Assembly (NCBI RefSeq): GCF_008040105.1
Contig: NZ_VRMG01000015.1
Location: forward strand, 143,507 to 207,506
Source of the DNA: Lacisediminihabitans profunda
GTDB taxonomy: Bacteria; Actinomycetota; Actinomycetes; Actinomycetales; Microbacteriaceae
Direction of reading: 5' to 3'
Length of the DNA: 64,000 nt
Position numbers and translations under genes: made by a program. Positions 34,823 through 42,243 of this stretch are shown piece after piece. The stretch's first letter is position 1; every line of letters begins with the position of its first letter. The notes under the pieces were generated by a model. The model had not been told where the DNA came from and made no database searches. It saw only the letters and a program-made list of their open reading frames with translations.

Positions 34823-35420
34823 GGTTGACGTAGAACAATCCGCCCTTCCAGTGCCGGTCGTCATCGACGGCATCCGGACGCGGGCGGCAAGGGTCACGCA
34901 CATTGGCGGGGCACGCGTCGTGCTGACCTCTAGCCGAGCGCGCCGCCTGGGACTTCATCGGGCAGGAGGGCGGCGGCACCGAGTTGGTCGTGCTCAACCC
35001 GACCTGGATCGCCGGGTCGACGCTGACATCCGACGCCCGGTCGTCCCTGCAGGCGTTCTCGGCGATGCTCGGCGGACACATGCCGCTCGCGCCGCGGCAG
35101 CGGTTCGGGATCGCCGACGTGCGGGACGTGGCCTCCGCCCACCTGGCCGCGATGTCCGCCCCGGATGCCGCCGGCAAGCGCTACTGCTGCTCGCCGACGG
35201 GCCCACTACAAGCTGGCTCGGCGTCGCACACGTTCTGCACGAGCACTTCGGCGCCCTCGCCGCGAAAGCGCCGACAGAGGAGGCGCCCGGCGACGACCTG
35301 CCGCCGCTGGTGATCCACAACGAGCGCGCGAAGGCGGAGCTCGGGTTCGCGCCCCGGCCGGCCGAGACGACCATCGTCGAGACGGTCGAGAACATGCGCG
35401 TGCAGCGGATGCTCGGCTAA
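34823..35420 (+). pseudogene. Decayed NAD-dependent epimerase/dehydratase (dihydroflavonol-reductase-like)
   Basis: Three reading frames carry consecutive parts of one protein. The first has a VVLTSS strand; the second (about 34950-35215) has AAWDFIGQEGGGTELVVLNP, TWIAGSTLTSD, QRFGIADVRDVASAHLAAM and GKRY. The third (to 35420) has LLLLADGPTTSWLGVAHVL, LPPLVIHNERAKAELGF and PRPAETTIVETVENMR. The cofactor-binding N-terminus is lost and at least two frameshifts are present. Confidence 0.75.
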
Positions 35421-35430
35421 CGCTCCGCCT

Positions 35431-36300
35431 CTAGAGTGCGAACCCCGACTGAGTCATTCGTCCCAGAAGCGCGAGCGCATGCTGCGAGGAGGTACCTTCA
35501 ACCGCCGTGCAGATGACGATGCTCTGACCCGGCGTCTCCGCGCTGGTCAGGAGTTGCTGGCGCAGGGCGAGTTCACCCGCGACCGGATGCCGCACGCGAT
35601 ATGTCGCGCTCGACGAGGTACGGATGCTCTGCCCGGCCCAGATCCTTACGAAGTCGTCGCTCGACACGGATAGCCGGCCGATCAACGCGAGCAGGCGAGC
35701 GTCGGTGGGGAATCGAGCCGAGAGCACACGAAGGTGCCCGACGCTGGCGATCGCCTTCTCTTCCCAGTCGAGGTAGAACTCGCGCATGTGAGGGTCGAGG
35801 AAGATCATCTCTGTGGCGTTTGGTCGGCGCTCGGAGTCATCGACATCTGCTGGGTCGAGGTGCGGCGCGAACAGGGCGTGGCCGGCGCGGTTCCAAGCCA
35901 GGATGTCACGGCGCCTCCCGAGAACCATTGCGGCAGTGTCCTGAAGTCCGGTCAGGATCTCGCGGAAGCCGGCACTCGCCTGCTCCTCCGGCGGATCCGC
36001 GAACGGGAGGGGACGCGTAGCTGCACGCGCGAGGTTGTGCAGGTGGTCGCGCTCGACGTCTCCGAGCCGGAGCGCCCGCGCGAGCGCATCGAGCACCTGG
36101 GGCGATGCGTTGGCCGCCTGTCCCTGCTCGAGCCGCGTGTAGTACGAGGCACTCACTCCGGCGAGGATCGCGATCTCTTCGCGACGAAGCCCAGGAACAC
36201 GACGGCGAAGCGGGCCCCGCTCTTCGCCTGCATCCGGAATCACCCGGGCGCGGCTGGCAGCGAGAAACGCACCCACTGTTCCCGCATCCCGACTGTGCAT
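35431..36300 (-). CDS. Helix-turn-helix regulator with MmyB-like ligand domain
   Basis: A 289-residue regulator of the same family as the one at 12156. XRE domain at about residues 10-85 (VPGLRREEIAILAGVSASYY, TRLEQGQ, SPQVLDALARALRL), then the ligand domain (VLGRRRDILAWNRAGHALFA, PNATEMIFLDPHMREFYLDW). It diverges from the MBL-hydrolase gene at 36421; a small palindrome at 36337-36350 lies between them and may be its operator. Confidence 0.88.
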   Translation of the reverse strand: MHSRDAGTVGAFLAASRARVIPDAGEERGPLRRRVPGLRREEIAILAGVSASYYTRLEQGQAANASPQVLDALARALRLGDVERDHLHNLARAATRPLPFADPPEEQASAGFREILTGLQDTAAMVLGRRRDILAWNRAGHALFAPHLDPADVDDSERRPNATEMIFLDPHMREFYLDWEEKAIASVGHLRVLSARFPTDARLLALIGRLSVSSDDFVRIWAGQSIRTSSSATYRVRHPVAGELALRQQLLTSAETPGQSIVICTAVEGTSSQHALALLGRMTQSGFAL

Positions 36301-36336
36301 TGTTCATGATCCCACAGAATGCCACTCTGATGCCTG

Positions 36337-36350
36337 ACCCTGTCAGGGGT
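36337..36350. promoter_or_regulatory. Candidate operator between regulator and MBL-hydrolase genes
   Basis: ACCCTGTCAGGGGT contains CCCTG and CAGGG around a single base. It is located 37 bp from the regulator start and about 70 bp from the hydrolase start. Short, so only suggestive. Confidence 0.35.
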
Positions 36351-36420
36351 AGTCCAGCCCGGGCGTGGCAGGTCGACGCTGTTGCAGGCAAGCTTGCCGA
36401 TACCTACTGAGAGGACTGCG

Positions 36421-37314
36421 ATGAAGACCATCACAATCGGCGAGATCCCGATCATCCGGGTGGAGGAGATGCACGGCCCGATCATGCCGCCGGACGTCTT
36501 CTTCCCCACCGTCCCGGCCGACGCGTGGACGAACCACACCGAGTTCGTGCCCGATCACATCGATGCCGAGGCCACCCTGGTCGAGGTCGCGATGCAGACC
36601 TGGGTGCTCAGGAGCAAAGACAAAACGATCCTCATTGACACCGGCGTCGGCAACGACAAAGCCCGACCAGCCGTCGACGTCTGGGACCACAACAGCATCG
36701 ACTTCCTCGGTGCCCTCTCCAGGGCGGGCGTGAATGCGGCTGACGTGGACATCGTGGTCAACACCCACCTTCACGTCGACCATGTCGGATGGAACACCTT
36801 CCTGCGCGACGGCGAGTGGCATCCCACCTTCCCGAACGCGACGTACCTGGTGAACCGACTCGACTTCGAGTTCTGGAACCCGGCCGGCAACGACACCATC
36901 ACCGGGAGTGTCAACGAGAACGTCTACGAGGACAGCGTCGCACCTGTGCACCAGGCCGGGCAGATCCAGCTGTGGGAGGGGACTCACGCGATCGACGACG
37001 CGATCACCCTTCAGTCGGCGCCCGGCCACACGCCGGGCCACAGTGTCGTGCTGCTCGAGTCCGGCGGGCAGAGCGCGCTGTTCGCGGCGGACCTCATCCA
37101 CAGCCCCATCCAGATCCCGCATCATGAGCACAACAGTTGCTTCTGCCTGGATGCCGCCGCCGCCGCCGCCTCGCGGCGCAACTCGTTCGATTGGGCCATA
37201 GACCACGACGCCCTCGTGCTTCCCGCCCACATCAGCGGGCACGGGGCCTTCCGTGTCGCGCGGGCGGGTGGCGGCTACGCCATCCAGGCCTGGGCGGAAT
37301 TCGACCGACTGTGA
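36421..37314 (+). CDS. Metallo-beta-lactamase-fold hydrolase
   Basis: A 297-residue MBL-fold protein with the metal motif VNTHLHVDHVGWNTF (HxHxDH), a third histidine in SAPGHTPGHSVVLLES, Asp in LFAADLIHSPIQ and a final His in LPAHISGHGA. The fold group includes quorum-quenching lactonases and related hydrolases. The ATG at 36421 follows GAGAGGA. The stop overlaps the start of the carboxylesterase (GTGA), so the two hydrolases are made together, perhaps opening a lactone and an ester of the same compound. Confidence 0.88.
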   Translation: MKTITIGEIPIIRVEEMHGPIMPPDVFFPTVPADAWTNHTEFVPDHIDAEATLVEVAMQTWVLRSKDKTILIDTGVGNDKARPAVDVWDHNSIDFLGALSRAGVNAADVDIVVNTHLHVDHVGWNTFLRDGEWHPTFPNATYLVNRLDFEFWNPAGNDTITGSVNENVYEDSVAPVHQAGQIQLWEGTHAIDDAITLQSAPGHTPGHSVVLLESGGQSALFAADLIHSPIQIPHHEHNSCFCLDAAAAAASRRNSFDWAIDHDALVLPAHISGHGAFRVARAGGGYAIQAWAEFDRL

Positions 37315-38786
37315 ACATCACCGCCGAAACCGAGCAGGGGACGGTGGTGGGCACTCGCGGACCCTTGGCGGTGGTCTTCCATGGCGTGCCTTATGCGGCA
37401 CCGCCAGTGGGGCGGGCGCGTTTCGAGGCTCCCGCCCCTCCGCCGCATTGGTCGGGTGAACGGGACGCGCGCTTGCCAGGGCCGAACGCGCCTCAGCCGC
37501 GCCGGGATCGGTTCGGGCAACTCGACCTCTCCCCATTCTTCGCGGATGGCTGGCACCACGGTGACGACTATCTGACGCTGTCGATCTCGGCCCCGCCGGA
37601 GGCGCACCGCGCTCCCGTGGTGGTGTGGGTGCACGGTGGCGCGTTCCTCGCCGGTTCCACCCGAGCGCCCGCCTATGACGGTGAGTCGTTCGCGCGCGAC
37701 GGCGTCGTCTTCGTCGGCGTCAATCTGCGCGTTGGCGCAGCCGGGTTCCTGAGGCTGCCGGACGCCCCCGACAACCGCGGTGTGCTCGACGTGGCGGCAG
37801 CTCTGGGCTGGGTGCAGCGCAACATCGCGGCCTTCGGAGGCGATCCTGGAGCTGTTACGCTCATGGGCCAGTCGGCCGGGGCGATCATCGTGATGGACTT
37901 GCTGGGCCGCCCCGACATTCACACCCTCATCTCCCGCGCGATCGTGCAGAGCGGGACAGGTCTCGGCGGATTGACCGGCGAACAGGCGGATGTAGTCACA
38001 GGCGCGCTGGCCGCAGCGATCGGCGTCGCCCCGTCCGCGGCGGGTCTCGCCGACGTCTCAGACGAGGAACTCGTCGCAGCGTTCCCGCGGCTGATGGACG
38101 TTGACATCACCCGACCCGGCGCGCGCGCACCGATGGATGGGATCGTACGATACGGGGTAGTGAGCGACCGGCAACCTCTGGTGTCCCTCCCCGATGGTGC
38201 CGGCGTCGGCATTCCGTTGCTCATCGGGTCGAACCTCGACGAGGCCGCGTTGTATGTGCCGCAGTCCGACCGATCGGACGCCTCCGCCGAGCGCGCGCTC
38301 CACGCAGCAGCCGCTCGATTGAACGCGGACCCGGACACCATCGTCGAGGCCTACTGGCGACCCGATCGCACCCCCGACGAGGCGCACATCGCACTCCTCA
38401 GCGACGGCATGTTCGGCCTGGGCACTCGGCTCTTCGCTGAGGCTCATTCTCGTGCCGGTCTCGCGTCCACCTATGTGTACGAATTCGAGTGGAGATCGGA
38501 CGCGCTGCAAAACCGTCTCGGTGCTTCTCACCTCATGGAGCTCCCGTTCGTCTTCGACAATGCCCGAATGCCGAGTCTGCACGGGCCCGACCGTCTGCTC
38601 GGCGATACCCCGCCGCCCCGCGATCTCGCCGAACGCATGCACGACAGTTGGATTCGCTTCGTGACGGAGGGCGACCCGGGGTGGCCGGCATTTACGGGAC
38701 CGGACGGGCCCGTTCAGCGGATCGGGCGCTCCTGGACCGTGCAGCACGCTCACCGCAGCGCCGAGTTCGCCGCCTGGGGCCGGTGA
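37311..38786 (+). CDS. Type-B carboxylesterase
   Basis: A 491-residue esterase. FHGVPYAAPPVGRARFEAP near the N-terminus, oxyanion VVWVHGGAFLAGST, nucleophile serine in VTLMGQSAGAIIVMD, acid region SNLDEAAL and His in LGASHLMELPFVFDN are all in the expected order. The GTG at 37311 begins NITAETEQGTVVGTRGPL, the normal family start, and overlaps the MBL-hydrolase stop. No signal peptide is visible, so the enzyme is probably cytoplasmic. Confidence 0.92.
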   Translation: MNITAETEQGTVVGTRGPLAVVFHGVPYAAPPVGRARFEAPAPPPHWSGERDARLPGPNAPQPRRDRFGQLDLSPFFADGWHHGDDYLTLSISAPPEAHRAPVVVWVHGGAFLAGSTRAPAYDGESFARDGVVFVGVNLRVGAAGFLRLPDAPDNRGVLDVAAALGWVQRNIAAFGGDPGAVTLMGQSAGAIIVMDLLGRPDIHTLISRAIVQSGTGLGGLTGEQADVVTGALAAAIGVAPSAAGLADVSDEELVAAFPRLMDVDITRPGARAPMDGIVRYGVVSDRQPLVSLPDGAGVGIPLLIGSNLDEAALYVPQSDRSDASAERALHAAAARLNADPDTIVEAYWRPDRTPDEAHIALLSDGMFGLGTRLFAEAHSRAGLASTYVYEFEWRSDALQNRLGASHLMELPFVFDNARMPSLHGPDRLLGDTPPPRDLAERMHDSWIRFVTEGDPGWPAFTGPDGPVQRIGRSWTVQHAHRSAEFAAWGR

Positions 38787-39142
38787 CCACGCTGTCCAGC
38801 CCAGAGGACGACTACTCGTTGGACGCAACGAGAATCGCCGGGGCCAGACAGATGGGCGCTCGGGCGGAATCGTGGGCCAGTAACTCCTGGCATGGACCTG
38901 AACCACCATTCATTCCGACGCTGCCGATGCTCTGAGGCGACTCACAGTGGCTTACCCGGCCGGAAAAGAGCAGATGGAAAAGGACGATCCCAAACTTGGA
39001 TCCGTCGTTAGCAATGCAGCGGTCAGACGATTCGGGCTGTGCAACGACATCGGTGAGCGATGGCGCGCGATCCGAAGACCGTACGGGCGTCCTTGGGCAT
39101 CACTCGTGTCTAGTGGGATTGAACGTCCGAGAGTGTCTCAGA
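38787..39142. other. Intergenic stretch without a recognisable gene
   Basis: After the carboxylesterase I see no protein-like frame with a ribosome-binding site. A plus-strand frame at 38947-39237 is antisense to the epoxide hydrolase remnant in its second half and is not credible. Confidence 0.5.
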
Positions 39143-39535
39143 CCAGTAATGCGAATGTCGCCCGGACGTCTGCGACGAGGGCATCTGGCATTTCGAGGGC
39201 GAAGAAGTGCCCACCAGCGGCTGGTTCGTTAAAGTAGATGATCTTCGAGTATCGGCGCTCAAGTTGACGGCGCTACTTTCGGACAGCCTCCTTCGGGGGC
39301 ATGGTGAAGCCGACCGGGACGCTGATCGGGTCGTCGATGGTGGCCGGCGATGACCAGCCGGACTGGTCCAATTCCCAGTACATCCGGGCGGCGGAGGCGC
39401 CTGAGTTTGGCAGCCAATACCTCATGATGTCGTCGAGTATCTCGTCGCGGGTGAAGGAGCCTTCGGCGTCGCCGGGTGTGCCGCAGGTGTCCTGGAACAT
39501 GGCGTAGATCCATGCGGCCTGCCCTACGGGTGTCC
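39143..39535 (-). pseudogene. C-terminal remnant of an epoxide hydrolase
   Basis: The minus strand encodes TPVGQAAWIYAMFQDT, EGSFTRDEILDDIMRYWLPN, SGASAARMYWELDQSGW and VPVGFTMPPKEAVRK. After a frameshift near 39270 it continues RYSKIIYFNEPAAGGHFFAL and EMPDALVADVRATFALLV. These are the last roughly 130 residues of a microsomal-type epoxide hydrolase, including the catalytic histidine in GGHFFALE. The N-terminal two thirds are gone. Confidence 0.75.
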
Positions 39536-39582
39536 CCGACTGTCCCTCCCGATTTGAACGCTGACCGGTGGTCACAATCAGC

Positions 39583-39780
39583 ACAGAACGTCGACACCGC
39601 TCCCCTCGGGGCATCAGACGGCCACTGAACGATGGCGAGACGGACGCGAGGATCAACAGGTTCAACAGCGCTCATCCCTCAAACATCGAGGCAGAAGTGT
39701 CAGGACCAAACGCCACGAAAGTGTCAGAGGTCTATTGATGCAGAAGTGTCAGGGATGTCCTGATACATAACAAGCAGCTG
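39583..39780 (-). mobile_element. IS481-family end and transposase start, remnant
   Basis: The frame from 39675 reads MSAVEPVDPRVRLAIVQWPS, then DAPRGAVSTFC, matching the beginning of the IS481-type transposase whose next part survives at 34645-34805; it then runs into unrelated sequence. Upstream, 39690-39780 holds three copies of an AGTGTCAG-containing repeat (39694, 39726, 39748 region), the kind of repeated motif seen at IS ends. Confidence 0.6.
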
Positions 39781-39799
39781 AAGCTCTCGCCGACGGGCT

Positions 39800-39824
39800 A
39801 ATCCCCAATGAATACGGGGATTTT
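39800..39824. terminator. Hairpin downstream of tRNA-Thr
   Basis: AATCCCC and GGGGATT form a 7-bp stem with a 9-base loop, followed by TT on the plus strand, six bases beyond the tRNA 3' end. Suitable to end the tRNA transcript (minus strand) although the T-run lies on the plus side. Confidence 0.5.
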
Positions 39825-39829
39825 GAGGG

Positions 39830-39902
39830 AGCCGCCTGTCAGAATCGAACTGACGACCTTCTCATTACGAGTGAGATGCTCTACCGACTGAGCTAAGGCG
39901 GC
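39830..39902 (-). tRNA. tRNA-Thr (anticodon CGT)
   Basis: A 73-base cloverleaf on the minus strand. The acceptor GCCGCCT pairs with AGGCGGC, the D-arm begins TTAGCTCAGTCGGTAGAGC, the anticodon stem TCTCA/TGAGA encloses CTCGTAA with anticodon CGT, and the T-loop is GTTCGATTC. CCA is not encoded. The 3' end faces the decayed island DNA to its left. Confidence 0.95.
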
Positions 39903-39974
39903 GTGCTTCGGGAAACCCAAGTGGCACAGCATGAAAGCTTAGCGGATCGCGAGGGGTCCGCTTGCGCCCCGGAG

Positions 39975-40625
39975 TCAGCCGACCGGAACCCTGGTCGGCG
40001 CGAGGATCGAGCCGAGTTGGCCGAATGAGGCGCGGAGGCGGTCCGCGAGGGCGACTCCCCCTTCGTTGTCGGCCCAGCAGGACCAGGCGTGCTTCATCGC
40101 CCCGAACGCCACGAGGGTGATGAGTCTGGCCTTGTCGGCGAGGGCCGCCGGGTCGGCGGCGAGCGCCGGCTGGTCCGCGACGAGACGGCGGGCCACCACA
40201 TCGGCGAGCTGGTCCTCGAAGGCGCGCATCGCCGCCATCCGCAGGGCAACGAACTGGGGGTGCTGCTTGAGCACCCCGCGGCGCAGCAGGAGGAGGTCGG
40301 TGTCGGTGGATGAGACGTCGGAGCTTTCCGCGAGCAGGTCACCGATGCCTTCCAACAGGCTCGACGAAGGACCGGCCGCCACGAAACGGGCGACGGCCCC
40401 CTCACCGGGAAGCTCGGGTGCATCGCCCACGATCGCCGCCTCCTTCGAGGCGAAATAGTTGAAAAAGGTGCGGGGCGAGATGTCTGCGACGTTGCTGATC
40501 TCGTCGATGGTGACCGTGTCGAGGCCCTTCTCGGCGACGAGGCTGAGGGCCGCGAACTGGATGGCGCGCCGGGTGGCCAGGCGCTTGCGCTCGCGCAGAC
40601 CGGAATGGGCGGCATCGATAGTCAT
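39975..40625 (-). CDS. TetR-family transcriptional regulator
   Basis: A 216-residue TetR protein: helix-turn-helix at about residues 15-60 (RRAIQFAALSLVAEKGLDTV, TIDEISNVADISPRTFFNYF, ASKEAAI) and a helical ligand domain. The ATG at 40625 starts MTIDAAHSGLRERKRLATRR, typical spacing before the first helix. The 70-bp gap to the upstream peptidase gene contains palindromes (40636-40672) that could be its operator. Confidence 0.9.
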   Translation of the reverse strand: MTIDAAHSGLRERKRLATRRAIQFAALSLVAEKGLDTVTIDEISNVADISPRTFFNYFASKEAAIVGDAPELPGEGAVARFVAAGPSSSLLEGIGDLLAESSDVSSTDTDLLLLRRGVLKQHPQFVALRMAAMRAFEDQLADVVARRLVADQPALAADPAALADKARLITLVAFGAMKHAWSCWADNEGGVALADRLRASFGQLGSILAPTRVPVG

Positions 40626-40635
40626 GAGTACATTC

Positions 40636-40672
40636 TTGCGCGAACTGCAAATTTGCACAATTTGGTGCGCAA
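40636..40672. promoter_or_regulatory. Nested palindromes upstream of tetR, candidate TetR operator
   Basis: TTGCGC at 40636-40641 and GCGCAA at 40667-40672 are inverted, and a perfect GCAAATTTGC lies at 40647-40656. They sit 10-47 bp upstream of the TetR start, where an autoregulatory operator is expected. Confidence 0.5.
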
Positions 40673-40695
40673 CCCTTCGGTCCGGCGCTCCCCGC

Positions 40696-42243
40696 TCATC
40701 CGGTGCAGTCCGGATCGCTCGAGGGCACAACCCCGGTGGTGAAGTAGCGGTCGACCGCGCCATCCACGCAGGCGATTCCGCGGTTGTACGCGGTATGCCC
40801 CTCGCCGTGACGCGTGATGAGGTGCGCGCTCTGCAACTGCTTCGACAGCGCAACACCCCACTGGTACGGCGTCGCCGGGTCACCGGTGGTGGCGAGCACG
40901 AGGATGGGTGCCGCCCCCGTTCCGGACACGGGAGACGGCGGGGTGCGGTTGTGGAACGGCCAGTTCTGGCAGACGACGTCGCCCACCACGGAGGGTCGCG
41001 TCGTCGTGGGCGCGGCGGCCACGAGCAGGGCATTCTGCCGGGCGATCTCCGCCGGGTCGGTCACCACCGGGTAGTCCAGGCACATCACCGCGTAGAACGC
41101 GACCAGTGAGTTGTCCTTGTAAGTGCCGTCGCTGTTGCGACCGTTGTAGAAGTCCGCGAGCACGAAGGCGGTATCCGTCTTGCCCTTCCTGATCTCGCCG
41201 AACATGTCGCTGAGGTACGGCCACGACGACTTGTCATAGAGGGCGGAACTGATCGCGGTGGAGAGCAGGTTGTTGTCGAGTTTGCGACCGTCGGGCGCGG
41301 TGAGCGGTGACACGGTGAGATGGTCGTAGAGGGCGGAGATCTTCGCCAGGCTGTCGTCGACACTCCCCGTGAACGGACAATTCTTGGTCGACGGGCAATC
41401 CTCGAGGTAGTGACGCAGCGCGGTCTCGAAGGCCTTCGACTGCGCGAGGTCGACGTCGAAGATCGACAGGGTCGAATCGGTTGCGCCGTCGAGCACGACG
41501 CGACCGACCCTGTCGGCGAACCGGTCGGTGTAGAACATGCCGATGTCGCTGCCGTAGGAGTATCCAAGGTAGTTGAGCTTCGTGTCCCCCACCACTGCGC
41601 GCAGCATGTCCAGGTCGCTCACCGTGCTCTGCGTGTCCACGAAGTCGAGCAGCCGGCCGGTGTTCTTGAGGCATGCCGCGCCGAGATCCGTCGCCGACGT
41701 CGTCACCTCCGCCACCCAAGCCGGACTGTTGACGGGATTCTTGGCCAGACCGTAGATGTAGTCGTCGAGCCCGGCGTCGTCGTAGCACTTCACCGCGCTC
41801 GACCGGCCGACGCCCCGGGGATCCCAGCCGATCACGTCGAAGCTCTTGCGCAGCGTCGCGCTCACGGCGAACTTGAGGTTGTCGTGCACGGTGTCGTAGC
41901 CGGAGGCGCCCGGGCCGCCCGGGTTGACGAAGAGGGAGCCGAGGCGCGTGCCGGTGGCCGACGCCCGGGTGAGCGCGAGCGAGATGTCGGTGGATGCCGA
42001 CGGATGTTTCCAATCCATCGGCGCCTTCGCGAATGTGCACTGCTGGCTTCCGCAGGCCTTCCATCGGAGCACCTGCGAGTAGTACGGCTGGAGCTCGGCC
42101 GAGACCTTCTCGCCCGTCGGCTTCGAGGTGGTGGCGCCGCCAGAGGTGCCGAACGGCACGCATCCGCTCAGCACCAGCGTCGCGGCAACAAGCGCCGCCG
42201 CGATTCCGACGGCACGCACGCCCTTCCGCCGGGTCGTCAGCAC
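40696..42243 (-). CDS. Secreted alpha/beta-hydrolase, tripeptidyl-aminopeptidase type (TAP-like C-terminus)
   Basis: A 515-residue lipoprotein-type peptidase. The N-terminus has RRKGVR, a hydrophobic helix and lipobox LSGC. The catalytic serine lies in NYLGYSYGSDIGMFY, the oxyanion in FVNPGGPGASGYD, WDPRGVGRSS follows, and the C-terminal TAP-like domain has VLATTGDPATPYQWGVAL and the His in RHGEGHTAYNRG. The GTG at 42243 overlaps the stop of the paralogue upstream by seven bases. Likely cleaves peptides outside the membrane. Confidence 0.9.
   Translation of the reverse strand: MLTTRRKGVRAVGIAAALVAATLVLSGCVPFGTSGGATTSKPTGEKVSAELQPYYSQVLRWKACGSQQCTFAKAPMDWKHPSASTDISLALTRASATGTRLGSLFVNPGGPGASGYDTVHDNLKFAVSATLRKSFDVIGWDPRGVGRSSAVKCYDDAGLDDYIYGLAKNPVNSPAWVAEVTTSATDLGAACLKNTGRLLDFVDTQSTVSDLDMLRAVVGDTKLNYLGYSYGSDIGMFYTDRFADRVGRVVLDGATDSTLSIFDVDLAQSKAFETALRHYLEDCPSTKNCPFTGSVDDSLAKISALYDHLTVSPLTAPDGRKLDNNLLSTAISSALYDKSSWPYLSDMFGEIRKGKTDTAFVLADFYNGRNSDGTYKDNSLVAFYAVMCLDYPVVTDPAEIARQNALLVAAAPTTTRPSVVGDVVCQNWPFHNRTPPSPVSGTGAAPILVLATTGDPATPYQWGVALSKQLQSAHLITRHGEGHTAYNRGIACVDGAVDRYFTTGVVPSSDPDCTG

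Noticed and set aside
38947..39237. Plus-strand 96-codon frame after the carboxylesterase
   Set aside because: Its second half is antisense to an epoxide hydrolase remnant and there is no ribosome-binding site.
39694..39775. AGTGTCAG repeats as a tRNA-linked attachment site
   Set aside because: The repeats do not match the tRNA-Thr 3' end and are better explained as IS481 end sequence.
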